From an uncultured Pelagibacteraceae bacterium (GTDB lineage Bacteria; Pseudomonadota; Alphaproteobacteria; Pelagibacterales; Pelagibacteraceae): a stretch of DNA of 64,000 bases. The DNA lies in assembly GCA_902517615.1 (NCBI GenBank), contig CABYCY010000002.1, positions 1 to 64,000 on the forward strand, read 5' to 3'. The notes under the pieces are model-generated. The model was not told the origin of the DNA and did no database searches. It was given only the letters and a program-made list of their open reading frames with translations. Made by a program: the position numbers and the translations under genes. This document shows, in pieces, positions 44,611-53,322 of the stretch (positions are counted from its first letter, which is position 1; each line of letters starts with the position of its first letter).

Positions 44611-46059
44611 ATGACCATCGGTTGGCATTTTGATAATACCTATTCAAAACTATCAAATAAATTTAAAGAAGAAATAAAACCAACACCTGTTCATGATCCT
44701 GAATTAGTAATTATAAACAATGAACTTGCAAAAAGTTTAAATTTAGATTTTTCAAAAATTGATAAAAAAAAATTAGCAGAGATATTTTCAGGTAATTCAT
44801 TGCCTGAAGGAACAAATACAATAGCGCAAGCTTACGCGGGTCATCAGTTCGGTCATTTTACTATGCTTGGAGATGGAAGAGCTATATTACTGGGCGAGCA
44901 TTTAACCAATAAAAACAATCGTTATGACATTCAATTCAAAGGGTCAGGAAGGACTTCATTTTCTAGAAGTGGCGATGGGCGTGCTGCATTAGGACCAATG
45001 CTTAGGGAATATATTATAAGTGAAGCTATACATTCATTAAATATTCCAACAACCAGAAGTTTGGCTGTAGTTAAAACTGGTGAAAAAGTTGTAAGAGAAA
45101 ATTTATTACAAGGCGCAATCTTGACAAGAGTTGCGTCAAGCCATTTGCGTGTAGGAACTTTTCAATACATTGCTGCTACTCAAAATCTTGATGAGCTTAA
45201 TACTTTAGTCGATTATACAATTAATAGACACTACCCAGAGATACGATCTTCAAAAACTAAAGCTATAGATTTATTAAATCTTGTAATGGAAAAACAATGT
45301 CAGTTAGTGATTAATTGGATGCGAGTAGGTTTTATCCATGGAGTAATGAATACAGATAATATGGCAATATCAGGAGAAACAATTGATTATGGTCCGTGTG
45401 CCTTTATGGACGAATATAATCCAAAAACAGTATTTAGCTCTATAGATAAATTTGGAAGATATGCGTTTTCAAATCAACCTCCAATAACTAAATGGAATTT
45501 GGCTAGATTTGCTGAATGCCTAATACCACTCATTGATAAAAATGAAGATAGTGCGATCAAAACTGCTTCAGAATTAATTGATAACTTTCAAAATATTTTT
45601 GAAGAAAAATGGTTAAACATGATGAGGGATAAACTCGGTCTATTTGGAAATGATAAAAATGACAAAATATTAATAAAAAATTTATTAAATTGGATGAAAA
45701 ATAATAAAGCAGATTATACAAATACCTTTTGTCATCTAATGGGTATAGAAACTAATAATGAAATTTATAAAGATGATAATTTTAAAAATTGGATTGATGA
45801 ATGGGAAAAAAGATCAAAATTAAATAATTCATCAAAAGAAGAGCAAATTAACCTTATGAAAAAAACTAATCCAATTGTAATACCAAGAAATCATAAAGTG
45901 GAAGAAGCCTTAACAGATGCAGATAAAGGAAGTTTAAAAAAAATTAATGAATTATTAAAAGTTTTATGCAATCCATACTTTGATCAAGAAAATATTAGAG
46001 AATTTCAACAACCCGCCCAAGGTATAAATAAAAAATACCAAACATTCTGTGGCACTTAA
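44611..46059 (+). CDS. selO: Protein adenylyltransferase SelO
   Basis: SelO is a pseudokinase-fold enzyme that transfers AMP to Ser, Thr or Tyr of target proteins in redox stress. The 482-residue length and motifs fit: YAGHQFGHFTMLGDGRAILLGE, IQFKGSGRTSFSRSGDGRAALGPMLREYI, FIHGVMNTDNMAISGETIDYGPCAFMDEY (Mg-binding N/D), and the C-terminal CNPYFDQ. Five bases after fdsA, it is probably in the same transcript. The selenocysteine of animal SelO is not expected in bacteria, and the C-terminus FCGT has a plain Cys. Confidence 0.93.
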   Translation: MTIGWHFDNTYSKLSNKFKEEIKPTPVHDPELVIINNELAKSLNLDFSKIDKKKLAEIFSGNSLPEGTNTIAQAYAGHQFGHFTMLGDGRAILLGEHLTNKNNRYDIQFKGSGRTSFSRSGDGRAALGPMLREYIISEAIHSLNIPTTRSLAVVKTGEKVVRENLLQGAILTRVASSHLRVGTFQYIAATQNLDELNTLVDYTINRHYPEIRSSKTKAIDLLNLVMEKQCQLVINWMRVGFIHGVMNTDNMAISGETIDYGPCAFMDEYNPKTVFSSIDKFGRYAFSNQPPITKWNLARFAECLIPLIDKNEDSAIKTASELIDNFQNIFEEKWLNMMRDKLGLFGNDKNDKILIKNLLNWMKNNKADYTNTFCHLMGIETNNEIYKDDNFKNWIDEWEKRSKLNNSSKEEQINLMKKTNPIVIPRNHKVEEALTDADKGSLKKINELLKVLCNPYFDQENIREFQQPAQGINKKYQTFCGT

Positions 46060-46664
46060 GAAATTTTATTAAAAGGAAAGCTTAACCAACCTGTTATAAT
46101 ATATTTTGTTTCAACTTTTAAAATTTCTCCAGCGTGTGCATGTGTCCATTCAGCAGGCCAAATAAGAGTTCTGCCTTGCTCTGGTTTAATTTTTATATCG
46201 TAATGCAAAAAATGAGTTTTACCATTATCTGATTTAATATCATTAAGATATGTCATCCAAGCAAAAACCCTTTGCATTACCTTAGAAGAATCTCTTTCAC
46301 AATGAATTTTTGAAAAATGATCGCCAGGATTATATTTTTGAATATTAAATGAAGGTATATCTAAAGTTTTAATATTTTCATTTAAATAAGGCCATTGTAA
46401 TCTGTAATCTTTATAACAATTATATAACTCTTTAAAATACTCGTTAAAAATTGAAAAGCTCTTTTTGTTTAAATCTTTTGGCAAAATTGTTATGTCGGTT
46501 GTTTTTTTGTAAACTTCATCAGCTCCAGAGCCTGTATTTCCTTGTTTTTGAAGTTGGGGATTATTTTCAAAAAAACTTATTATATTTGTACATAATTCTT
46601 TATTATTTATTTGCCAGCATCCAATAAAATTAGAATTTTTTGATTCTATTGTCTCTCTTTTCAT
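46056..46664 (-). CDS. 2OG-Fe(II) oxygenase family protein
   Basis: This 202-residue protein looks like a prolyl-hydroxylase-type oxygenase. The proximal pair is in KIHCERDSS, an H-x-E in place of the common H-x-D. The distal His is in WTHAHAGEIL, and TYLNDIKSDNGKTHFLHYDI is the usual strand between them. The 2OG-binding basic residue would be in the following strand (KVETKYIITGW). It overlaps the upstream TPR gene by four bases. The substrate may be a protein or peptide. Confidence 0.75.
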   Translation of the reverse strand: MKRETIESKNSNFIGCWQINNKELCTNIISFFENNPQLQKQGNTGSGADEVYKKTTDITILPKDLNKKSFSIFNEYFKELYNCYKDYRLQWPYLNENIKTLDIPSFNIQKYNPGDHFSKIHCERDSSKVMQRVFAWMTYLNDIKSDNGKTHFLHYDIKIKPEQGRTLIWPAEWTHAHAGEILKVETKYIITGWLSFPFNKIS

Positions 46665-47191
46665 TCGACTATTTCGACTCCATTATCAGAAAATCTAATT
46701 AATCCAGTTGCTTTGTAAATATGACCCCATCCTCTTGTATGATCATTCATTTTTAAATATAAATTTCCAAACATAATATTTACTCTTCTATTATAAACAT
46801 CTTTTTTTAAAACCTCTTCAAAATATTTTTTTGCTTCTTCATAATTGTTTTGTCTTAAATAAATTTTTCCTATTTCACACATTGAATCTAAATGTCCGTT
46901 AATTTTTACAGCTTTAATAAAATTATCTATAGCAAATTTATCCTCACCTTTATTATCATACATTATACCTAGATTATAAAATGTAGAAAAATTTTTATTG
47001 TTAATTTTGCTTGATGCTAATAAATTTTTTTCTGCTAAATCCATTTTTTTTTGGGCCAAATAAATTGTTCCTCTAATAAATAAAATTCTATGATCTTCCT
47101 GTTTAAAATCTTGTAAAATATTTAAGGCATCATCAAATTTTTTTTGATTTAAAAATTTTAATGCTTTCTGAATTGAAATTTCTAAATCCAT
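46661..47191 (-). CDS. Tetratricopeptide repeat protein
   Basis: This 176-residue soluble protein has about four TPR units, such as FYNLGIMYDNKGEDKFAIDN and MCEIGKIYLRQNNYEEAKKYF. No signal peptide is seen. TPR domains bind peptides. The four-base overlap with the 2OG-oxygenase gene suggests the TPR protein presents the substrate for hydroxylation, as in TPR-linked prolyl hydroxylases. Confidence 0.8.
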   Translation of the reverse strand: MDLEISIQKALKFLNQKKFDDALNILQDFKQEDHRILFIRGTIYLAQKKMDLAEKNLLASSKINNKNFSTFYNLGIMYDNKGEDKFAIDNFIKAVKINGHLDSMCEIGKIYLRQNNYEEAKKYFEEVLKKDVYNRRVNIMFGNLYLKMNDHTRGWGHIYKATGLIRFSDNGVEIVE

Positions 47192-47221
47192 AATTTACAA
47201 TTTTTTTTACTATAAAATTTT

Positions 47222-48325
47222 TTAAAGAACATATGGCTCAGGCCTAGCAGTTTTTCCTAACACTCTTTCAACTGAAAATTCGCTAATATCAATTGTTTGG
47301 TATGATCCTGTTGTAATTAATTCAGTTAAAGCTCTTCCGATTCCTGGTGCCTGCATCAATCCTCTTCCTGTAAATCCTGATGCCATGTATACATTATCGT
47401 ATTTAGGATGTTTGCCAACAACTGCATTATTATCTAATTTGTTGCAATCGTAATAACCTGCCCATCCACCCGTTAATTTTAATTCTTCAAAAGCTGGTAT
47501 TCTTTCTGCGAGTGCTGGCCAAACTAATTCTTCAAAATCATTCCATGCCGGTTCCAAGTCATCAGCATCAAATACAGAGAGAGGTGAGCCAGCTAAATAT
47601 TCTCCACCTTCAGGTCTCCAATAAACTCCTGTTGTTAAATCACCAGTTAAAGGCATTTCTTTTATATAAGTCGGACATTTAACTCTAAAAACAGTATGTT
47701 TTTGGGGAACAACTGGAATATCTTTTAACAATTCTTTTGTCCAACAACCAGCTGCGGAAATAATTGTTTTGGCTTTTATTTCAGAAATAGTTTTAACTTC
47801 ACCTTTAATAAATTCAGCTCCAAGCTCTATTGCTTTACTTTTAAGTGCACTATGAAACATAAAAGGATCAATCCAACCTTCACTCTGGTTATCAGTATAA
47901 GTTGCTGTCTCAATTCCCTTGTTATTAACATAAGGAAATACTTTTGATAATTCTGAACCTTTAATATTTTTTGTACCAGCATCACACTCTTTGTGATTTT
48001 CTAAAGCTCGATATTGTTCCTCAGCATGTTCTGGACCGAACATTAAAAGATACCCATTGGTAACCATACTTGCTGTAGGATTTGGATTTTTTTCAGTTTT
48101 TAATAGTTCAGGTATTTGAAAAATAAATTCTCTAGCAAATTTTCCTAATAAAATATTTTCTCTTTGAAAAAATTGTCTTCTAAAACCACCTAATGATAAT
48201 GGGAATGAAGCAGTTTTATATGTTGGGTCTCTTTCTATTACTTTTACTTTTCTACCTTCTTTAGATAAAAAATAAGCGGTTGCTGCTCCTATGATACCAC
48301 CACCAATTACTACCACATCATCCAT
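47222..48325 (-). CDS. FAD-dependent oxidoreductase (DAO/sarcosine-oxidase-like)
   Basis: This 367-residue flavoprotein starts with the FAD-binding GGGIIGAATAYFLSKEGRKVKVIERDP and ends with GFTGRGLMQAPGIGRALTELI. SLGGFRRQFFQRENI and WAGYYDCNKLDNNAVVGKHP are typical of the D-amino-acid oxidase/sarcosine oxidase/dimethylglycine dehydrogenase superfamily. Oxidation of an N-methyl or secondary amine is likely. Sarcosine, which creatinase at 33 kb would release, is one candidate. It lies two bases or more from the TspO gene upstream. Confidence 0.85.
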   Translation of the reverse strand: MDDVVVIGGGIIGAATAYFLSKEGRKVKVIERDPTYKTASFPLSLGGFRRQFFQRENILLGKFAREFIFQIPELLKTEKNPNPTASMVTNGYLLMFGPEHAEEQYRALENHKECDAGTKNIKGSELSKVFPYVNNKGIETATYTDNQSEGWIDPFMFHSALKSKAIELGAEFIKGEVKTISEIKAKTIISAAGCWTKELLKDIPVVPQKHTVFRVKCPTYIKEMPLTGDLTTGVYWRPEGGEYLAGSPLSVFDADDLEPAWNDFEELVWPALAERIPAFEELKLTGGWAGYYDCNKLDNNAVVGKHPKYDNVYMASGFTGRGLMQAPGIGRALTELITTGSYQTIDISEFSVERVLGKTARPEPYVL

Positions 48326-48327
48326 AA

Positions 48328-48795
48328 TTAATTTAATATTATTAAATTAATATTGAGAAGTAGTGCAAAGGAACACCAAAGTAAATATGGAATCATTAAA
48401 TAAGCGCTAATCATCTTGACGCGTCTAAACCTTAAAATAAGATTAATAATCAAAGCAATTAACATGATTAATACAACTAAAGCTAAAAGCATATTGTGAA
48501 ATACAAAAAAGGTTATACTCCAAGTTGTATTAAAAACTAAGTGTACAAAATAAATATAAACTGTGTTCATTTCTCTATTTTTTGTATGCCAATAAAGCCA
48601 TATTGAAATAGTCATCATAAAATACAATGTAGTCCATACAGGGCCAAACACCCAATCTGGTGGATTAATTATTGGTTTATTCAATGATGAGTACCAAGGC
48701 TCTTTATAAATAATAGTAGCCAATCCACCAATTAGTGAAGCAGAAAATGTAGTGCCAAGAAATAATATAAATGTTAATGATTTATTTTTAATCAT
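48328..48795 (-). CDS. tspO: TspO/MBR family protein
   Basis: This five-segment membrane protein binds porphyrins and steroids in other organisms. Family features are GGLATIIYKEPWYSSLNKP, NPPDWVFGPVWTTLYFMMTISIWLYW and the Trp-rich later segments (FNTTWSITFFVFHN). The ATG at 48795 gives 155 residues and is preferred; an upstream TTG at 48813 is also in frame. It is divergent from the SDR gene. Confidence 0.9.
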   Translation of the reverse strand: MIKNKSLTFILFLGTTFSASLIGGLATIIYKEPWYSSLNKPIINPPDWVFGPVWTTLYFMMTISIWLYWHTKNREMNTVYIYFVHLVFNTTWSITFFVFHNMLLALVVLIMLIALIINLILRFRRVKMISAYLMIPYLLWCSFALLLNINLIILN

Positions 48796-48816
48796 GTTAA
48801 TAATACATAACAAAAA

Positions 48817-49575
48817 ATGAGTAAAAAAACTATTTGGATAACTGGTGGAAGTACTGGAATTGGTAAAGCTTTAGCAATTAAGTTTGCTAACAAAGGTTGG
48901 AATGTTGCTATATCTGCAAGAAGAACAGAATTACTAAATCAACTTTCAGATACATATGAAAATATTTCTTCCTACCCACTTGATGTGACAGATAAGTTAA
49001 AATGTAAAGAAGTATTTGATCAAATAAAAAACAAGTTTGAAAATATAGAAATATGTTTTTTTTCAACTGGTACTTGGAACCCTAAAAAAGAAAAAGATAT
49101 AGATGTAGAGCAAATGGAAGATGTATTTAAAATAAATTTTTTTGGAACTGTAAATAGCATAAAAGCTGTTGAGGAATACTTTAGACATAAAAAAAGTGGT
49201 ATTATCACTATAGTTTCATCAATTGCTGGATATCGAGGATTACCAAATTCAACAGGTTACGGACCATCAAAGTCTGCATTAAATAACCTAGCCGAAAGTT
49301 TGTATTTTGATTTTAAAAGATTTAATGTCCGAATTTGCTTAGTTTCACCTGGATTTATTAAAACACCAATGACCGACAAAAATAATTTTAAGATGCCATT
49401 TTTGAAAACACCAGAATATGCTGCCGATCAAATTTATGACGGATTAGTTAACAAAAATGTATTTGAAATTCATTTTCCAAAAGCTCTGACAATTACATTA
49501 AAACTTTTGAGCTTTTTGCCTAGTAAAGTTTATTTTAGTTTAGTTGGTAGACTGACAAAATATCAGAAAAAATAA
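48817..49575 (+). CDS. Short-chain dehydrogenase/reductase
   Basis: This 252-residue classical SDR has T-G-G-S-T-G-I-G at residues 8-15 for cofactor binding, the catalytic Ser in TIVSSIAG, and Y-x-x-x-K in TGYGPSKSALNNLAE. A basic pair (ARRTE) after the second strand favours NADP. The gene is alone on the plus strand between two minus-strand units and ends one base before the DUF3833 stop. SDRs of this kind often occur beside Cfa/DUF1365/DUF3833 genes in lipid-modification clusters. Confidence 0.87.
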   Translation: MSKKTIWITGGSTGIGKALAIKFANKGWNVAISARRTELLNQLSDTYENISSYPLDVTDKLKCKEVFDQIKNKFENIEICFFSTGTWNPKKEKDIDVEQMEDVFKINFFGTVNSIKAVEEYFRHKKSGIITIVSSIAGYRGLPNSTGYGPSKSALNNLAESLYFDFKRFNVRICLVSPGFIKTPMTDKNNFKMPFLKTPEYAADQIYDGLVNKNVFEIHFPKALTITLKLLSFLPSKVYFSLVGRLTKYQKK

Positions 49576-50124
49576 TTAATCTTTAACAAACACAACAGTT
49601 AATTCAGCTACTTTAAATCCAAATTTTGTCATTGTGGCTCTATTAATAGCAACTCTATCATCTTGTTTAAATATCCAGTCATCAAAAGTAATTTTTATAT
49701 CTTTGCCTTTAACTGGAACTAACAAAACATATTCAAACTTGAAAGCTGGTCCATAGGAGTATCCTTTAGCTTTACCAACAACGTCCCCTGCTGTGCCTTC
49801 GTAGTTATGCTCATCAATTTTATTTATTTTCCATTCTCTATCTTGAACTTCACCATCATCCCAATTAAATTTTTCTTTAAGAATTAATTGTTTTCCATCC
49901 CAAACTCCATTTAAATCAGCTGAGAATTGTCTTGTTACTTTTCCTGATCTATTTTGCAAAACACCCCAAGCTTTTACATTTCCATTCATATACTCTTCTA
50001 TGATTAATCTTGGCTCTTTGTTTTTAAAATCTTCGGGTTTCATTGTGCTACTATTAGAGCAACTTGTAATTAAGAAAAATGAAATTATCAATGAAATTGA
50101 TTTAATTATTTTTATATGTCGCAT
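49576..50124 (-). CDS. DUF3833 lipoprotein
   Basis: This 182-residue protein has a lipoprotein signal (lipobox LITSC, Cys at about residue 22) and the DUF3833 pattern: LIIEEYMNGNVKAWGVLQNRSGKVTRQF, then LNGVWDGKQLILKE and DDWIFKQDDRVAINRATMTKFG. The fold is lipocalin-like. Function is unknown; it is a regular neighbour of Cfa, DUF1365 and flavin oxidoreductase genes, and is last in this set. Confidence 0.87.
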   Translation of the reverse strand: MRHIKIIKSISLIISFFLITSCSNSSTMKPEDFKNKEPRLIIEEYMNGNVKAWGVLQNRSGKVTRQFSADLNGVWDGKQLILKEKFNWDDGEVQDREWKINKIDEHNYEGTAGDVVGKAKGYSYGPAFKFEYVLLVPVKGKDIKITFDDWIFKQDDRVAINRATMTKFGFKVAELTVVFVKD

Positions 50125-50142
50125 TAATACCTCTAATAGTTA

Positions 50143-51321
50143 CTATTTGTTTTGCATTGAAAATTGTATTAAATCAATATTTTTGGACTTGAACCCAGCT
50201 TCACAATAAGAAAGATAAAACTCCCACATTCTTTTAAACGTTAAATCAAAACCTTGTTTTTTTATTAATTCCCACTTTTTTAAAAATTCATTTCTCCATA
50301 TTGCTAAAGTATTCGCATAATGATCAGCATAAGAAATATATGAATTAATAGTCAAACCGTTATCAGAAACATATCGGTTAATACTATTTTTATTTGGCAA
50401 AAAACCACCAGGGAAAATATATTTTTGAATAAAATCTTGTTTATTTTTATATCTATCAAATAAATTATCATCAATTGTAATTGCTTGAACTGCTGCTTTA
50501 CCACCATCAGATAAATTATTTTTGATAGTTTTAAAATAACCCTCTAGATAGTTTTGACCTACAGCTTCTATCATTTCTATAGATGCAATTGAGTTATACT
50601 TTCCTTGAAGATCTCTATAATCCTTTATTTCAATATTAACTTTTTCGTTTAAACCAGATTTAAAAATTCTTTCTTTTGCATATTCATATTGTTTTTTTGA
50701 AATAGTAATACAATCAAGTTTTACATCATATTTTTTTCCTAAATATTCAGCAAAACCACCCCAGCCACATCCTATTTCTAAAACTTTATCTCCATTATTT
50801 GGTTTGATTAGATCAATCAATTTTTGATATTTGTTATTTTGCGCTTCAGATAAATTTGTAGATTTTTCATCAAATATTGCACTTGAATAAGTCAACGTAT
50901 CATCTAGCCAATGAGAGAAAAAATCATTTCCTAAATCATAATGCTTTGCAATATTATCTTTGCTTCTGCTTTTTGTATTTTTAATGATTTTATTTTTAAC
51001 AAAGTTAACTGCTGTTAAATCAAGTAATCCTGAAAACTTATAAATTATCTCAATATTTCTAGCCGTTAATTCAATTAAATTTGATAAATCATTAGTCTCA
51101 AATTCACCTTTCATATAGCTTTCAGCAAAACCAATGCTACCACCTCTTATTAAATTATAATTAAAGTCTGATTTTTTGATAATAATATTTGCTTTTAATA
51201 TTTCATTGGGATTTCCAAATTTTAATAGCTCACCTTCAAAAGTCGTTATTTCAAGATAACCGTAATTAATTTTATTTAAAAATTTATAAACTAATTTATC
51301 TGCTACTTTATTTAAAAACAT
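50143..51321 (-). CDS. cfa: Cyclopropane-fatty-acyl-phospholipid synthase family protein
   Basis: This 392-residue SAM-dependent enzyme methylates unsaturated acyl chains in membrane lipids. Seen are the N-terminal lipid-binding part (GGSIGFAESYMKGEFETNDL), HYDLGNDFFSHWLDDTLTYSSAIF, the SAM motif VLEIGCGWGGFAEYLG, SIEMIEAVGQNY, and QKYIFPGGFLPN near the end. The product could be a cyclopropane, methyl-branched or furan-fatty-acid precursor; the neighbour set is like the ufa-type clusters. It overlaps DUF1365 by one base. Confidence 0.9.
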   Translation of the reverse strand: MFLNKVADKLVYKFLNKINYGYLEITTFEGELLKFGNPNEILKANIIIKKSDFNYNLIRGGSIGFAESYMKGEFETNDLSNLIELTARNIEIIYKFSGLLDLTAVNFVKNKIIKNTKSRSKDNIAKHYDLGNDFFSHWLDDTLTYSSAIFDEKSTNLSEAQNNKYQKLIDLIKPNNGDKVLEIGCGWGGFAEYLGKKYDVKLDCITISKKQYEYAKERIFKSGLNEKVNIEIKDYRDLQGKYNSIASIEMIEAVGQNYLEGYFKTIKNNLSDGGKAAVQAITIDDNLFDRYKNKQDFIQKYIFPGGFLPNKNSINRYVSDNGLTINSYISYADHYANTLAIWRNEFLKKWELIKKQGFDLTFKRMWEFYLSYCEAGFKSKNIDLIQFSMQNK

Positions 51322-52085
51322 TAATTCTCTATAGTTATATTATTTTTAATTTTAAATTTTTTTTTTATTAATTTAATTCCTTTAACCCATAATTTAAACG
51401 CTTCAAAATGTATCGCTGAAATAATTTTAAACGTCATTAGTGGGTGTTTTAGGTAGGATTTTATTAACTGTTTTGAATTTAAATCTGACTTGTTTCCGTC
51501 TTGTGATGCAAAAAGAATTTTACCATCTTTGTCGTATTGATCAATAATAACTGATAGTTTATCAGTTGGATTTAATATTCTAAAAAAATATTTACAATCC
51601 ATTTCAATAAATGGAGAAACATGAAACTTTTTAGAGCAATTATTTTGAATTAAATTACTTTCATTATCTACTCTAAATACATAAGTATGTTGTTCTCCAA
51701 ATGTATTTTTGACTTCATATAAAATAGATAATAGTTTTTCTTTTTCATCATATACAAAAAAAACACTTAATGGATTAAAAACATAGCCTAATATTCTAGG
51801 GTAACATAAAAGTTTTATTTTAATATTTTCTGAATTTATACTGTTATTTTTTAAATTAAATTTAACCCAGCTTATTAAAGATGAACCATCACGTTCACCA
51901 TGATCTTTTTCGTGAAAACTAATTAAGTTAAATTTGTTAATGGAAAAAAAACTTATTTTTTTATCTAGATCATCTAATTCAGAAAGATCAATTAGCAGCG
52001 AGAAAACTTTGTATTTAAAAAAATGCTTTTTTGGTTTAAAACGTTTATGTATTACTGAACCATTATATATATAAGAATTAGTCAT
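51321..52085 (-). CDS. DUF1365 family protein
   Basis: This 254-residue protein has the DUF1365 features: YNGSVIHKRFKPKKHFFKYKVFSLLIDL at the start, the central YPRILGYVFNPLSVFFVYDE, and FHVSPFIEMDCKYFF. Function is unknown, but it occurs with a flavin oxidoreductase and a Cfa-like methyltransferase across Proteobacteria and may act on the same acyl chain. It overlaps its neighbours by 1 and 8 bases. Confidence 0.9.
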   Translation of the reverse strand: MTNSYIYNGSVIHKRFKPKKHFFKYKVFSLLIDLSELDDLDKKISFFSINKFNLISFHEKDHGERDGSSLISWVKFNLKNNSINSENIKIKLLCYPRILGYVFNPLSVFFVYDEKEKLLSILYEVKNTFGEQHTYVFRVDNESNLIQNNCSKKFHVSPFIEMDCKYFFRILNPTDKLSVIIDQYDKDGKILFASQDGNKSDLNSKQLIKSYLKHPLMTFKIISAIHFEAFKLWVKGIKLIKKKFKIKNNITIEN

Positions 52086-53316
52086 TAAGGTTTTTCAACA
52101 TTTCAATTGATGATTTTATTCCATCTTCATGAAATCCGTAACCAAAATAACTGCCACAAAAAAGTAAATCTTTTTGATTTTGTATTTTGACAAGCTCAGA
52201 TTGAGCATCTAATGCTTTTTGATCATAATAAGGGTGCGTAAATTTAACTTTTCTCAATATTTTTTTTTCATCAATTTTGAAGTATGGATTTAAAGTTAAA
52301 AAAATATCTTTATCACACTTTAAGTTTTGTAATAAATTTAACCAGTATGTAATTGAATTTTTCTCCAGATTTTTATCATCTATTGAAGAGTTCCAAGAAC
52401 ACCAAGCCTTTTTATTTTTTGGCATAGCCCGATGATCTGTGTGAATATAAGCTATATTTTCTTTATAACTGAAATTCGAAAGAATGTTTTTCTCATTATC
52501 AGTTGGATTTTCAATTAATTTTAAAGCTTCGTCGGCATGTGTTGCTAATACTACTTTATCATAATCAAAAAATTCATTTTCTCCGCCATAGTATAAATCT
52601 AGACCTGACAATTTCCTTTTAATTTTTGTGATTTTATAGTTTTTATAGTGCTCTCCACTTATTTGAGAAATTATTTTACTAACATAAGTTCTACTTCTAT
52701 TGGTAACAGTATACCACTGTGGTCTATTTTTTAATTTAAACAAACCATGATTTTGAAAAAATTTTAAAAAAAACTTAATTGGCATCTTGCTTGCTTTATA
52801 AGGAGGCATAGACCAAATAGCAGATACTATTGGAATTATATGATAATCAACAAATGTTTTGGACAATTTATTAATTTTTAAATATTCACCTAAAGTAATT
52901 TTATCATTGTATATACTTACTTGATCACTTTTTTTATAGAATTTAATTATGTCAAAAAACATTTTTAAGAACTCAACGTTAAATAAATTTGATTTATTAG
53001 AGAAAATTCCACTCAATCCTTTGCCACAGTATTCAAAATTTGTATTATCTACTGAAACTGAAAAAGACATATTGCTTTTTTCAAATTGAATATCATTTTC
53101 CTTAAAAAAATTAATTAAATTTGGATAAGTTTGAAAATTAAAAACAATAAAACCAATGTCTACTGAAACTTTTTTTTCATCAAGAAACAAATCTATTGTA
53201 TGAGAATGCCCACCAAAATGATCCTCTCGCTCAAAAAGATCTACATGATGTTTTTTAGATAAATAATAAGCAGCACTTAATCCAGAAATACCTGACCCAA
53301 TAACAGCAACTTTCAT
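52078..53316 (-). CDS. FAD-dependent amine-oxidase-type oxidoreductase
   Basis: This 412-residue flavoprotein has the dinucleotide site VAVIGSGISGLSAAYYLSKK followed by HVDLFEREDHFGGHSHTIDL, and VLATHADEAL. It belongs to the NAD/FAD-binding protein group related to amine oxidases and carotenoid desaturases and lies upstream of DUF1365 and Cfa, as in the ufaO-type arrangement for furan fatty acids. Chain desaturation or oxidation is the likely step. It is the first gene of the set. Confidence 0.85.
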   Translation of the reverse strand: MKVAVIGSGISGLSAAYYLSKKHHVDLFEREDHFGGHSHTIDLFLDEKKVSVDIGFIVFNFQTYPNLINFFKENDIQFEKSNMSFSVSVDNTNFEYCGKGLSGIFSNKSNLFNVEFLKMFFDIIKFYKKSDQVSIYNDKITLGEYLKINKLSKTFVDYHIIPIVSAIWSMPPYKASKMPIKFFLKFFQNHGLFKLKNRPQWYTVTNRSRTYVSKIISQISGEHYKNYKITKIKRKLSGLDLYYGGENEFFDYDKVVLATHADEALKLIENPTDNEKNILSNFSYKENIAYIHTDHRAMPKNKKAWCSWNSSIDDKNLEKNSITYWLNLLQNLKCDKDIFLTLNPYFKIDEKKILRKVKFTHPYYDQKALDAQSELVKIQNQKDLLFCGSYFGYGFHEDGIKSSIEMLKNLND

Positions 53317-53322
53317 TAATTA

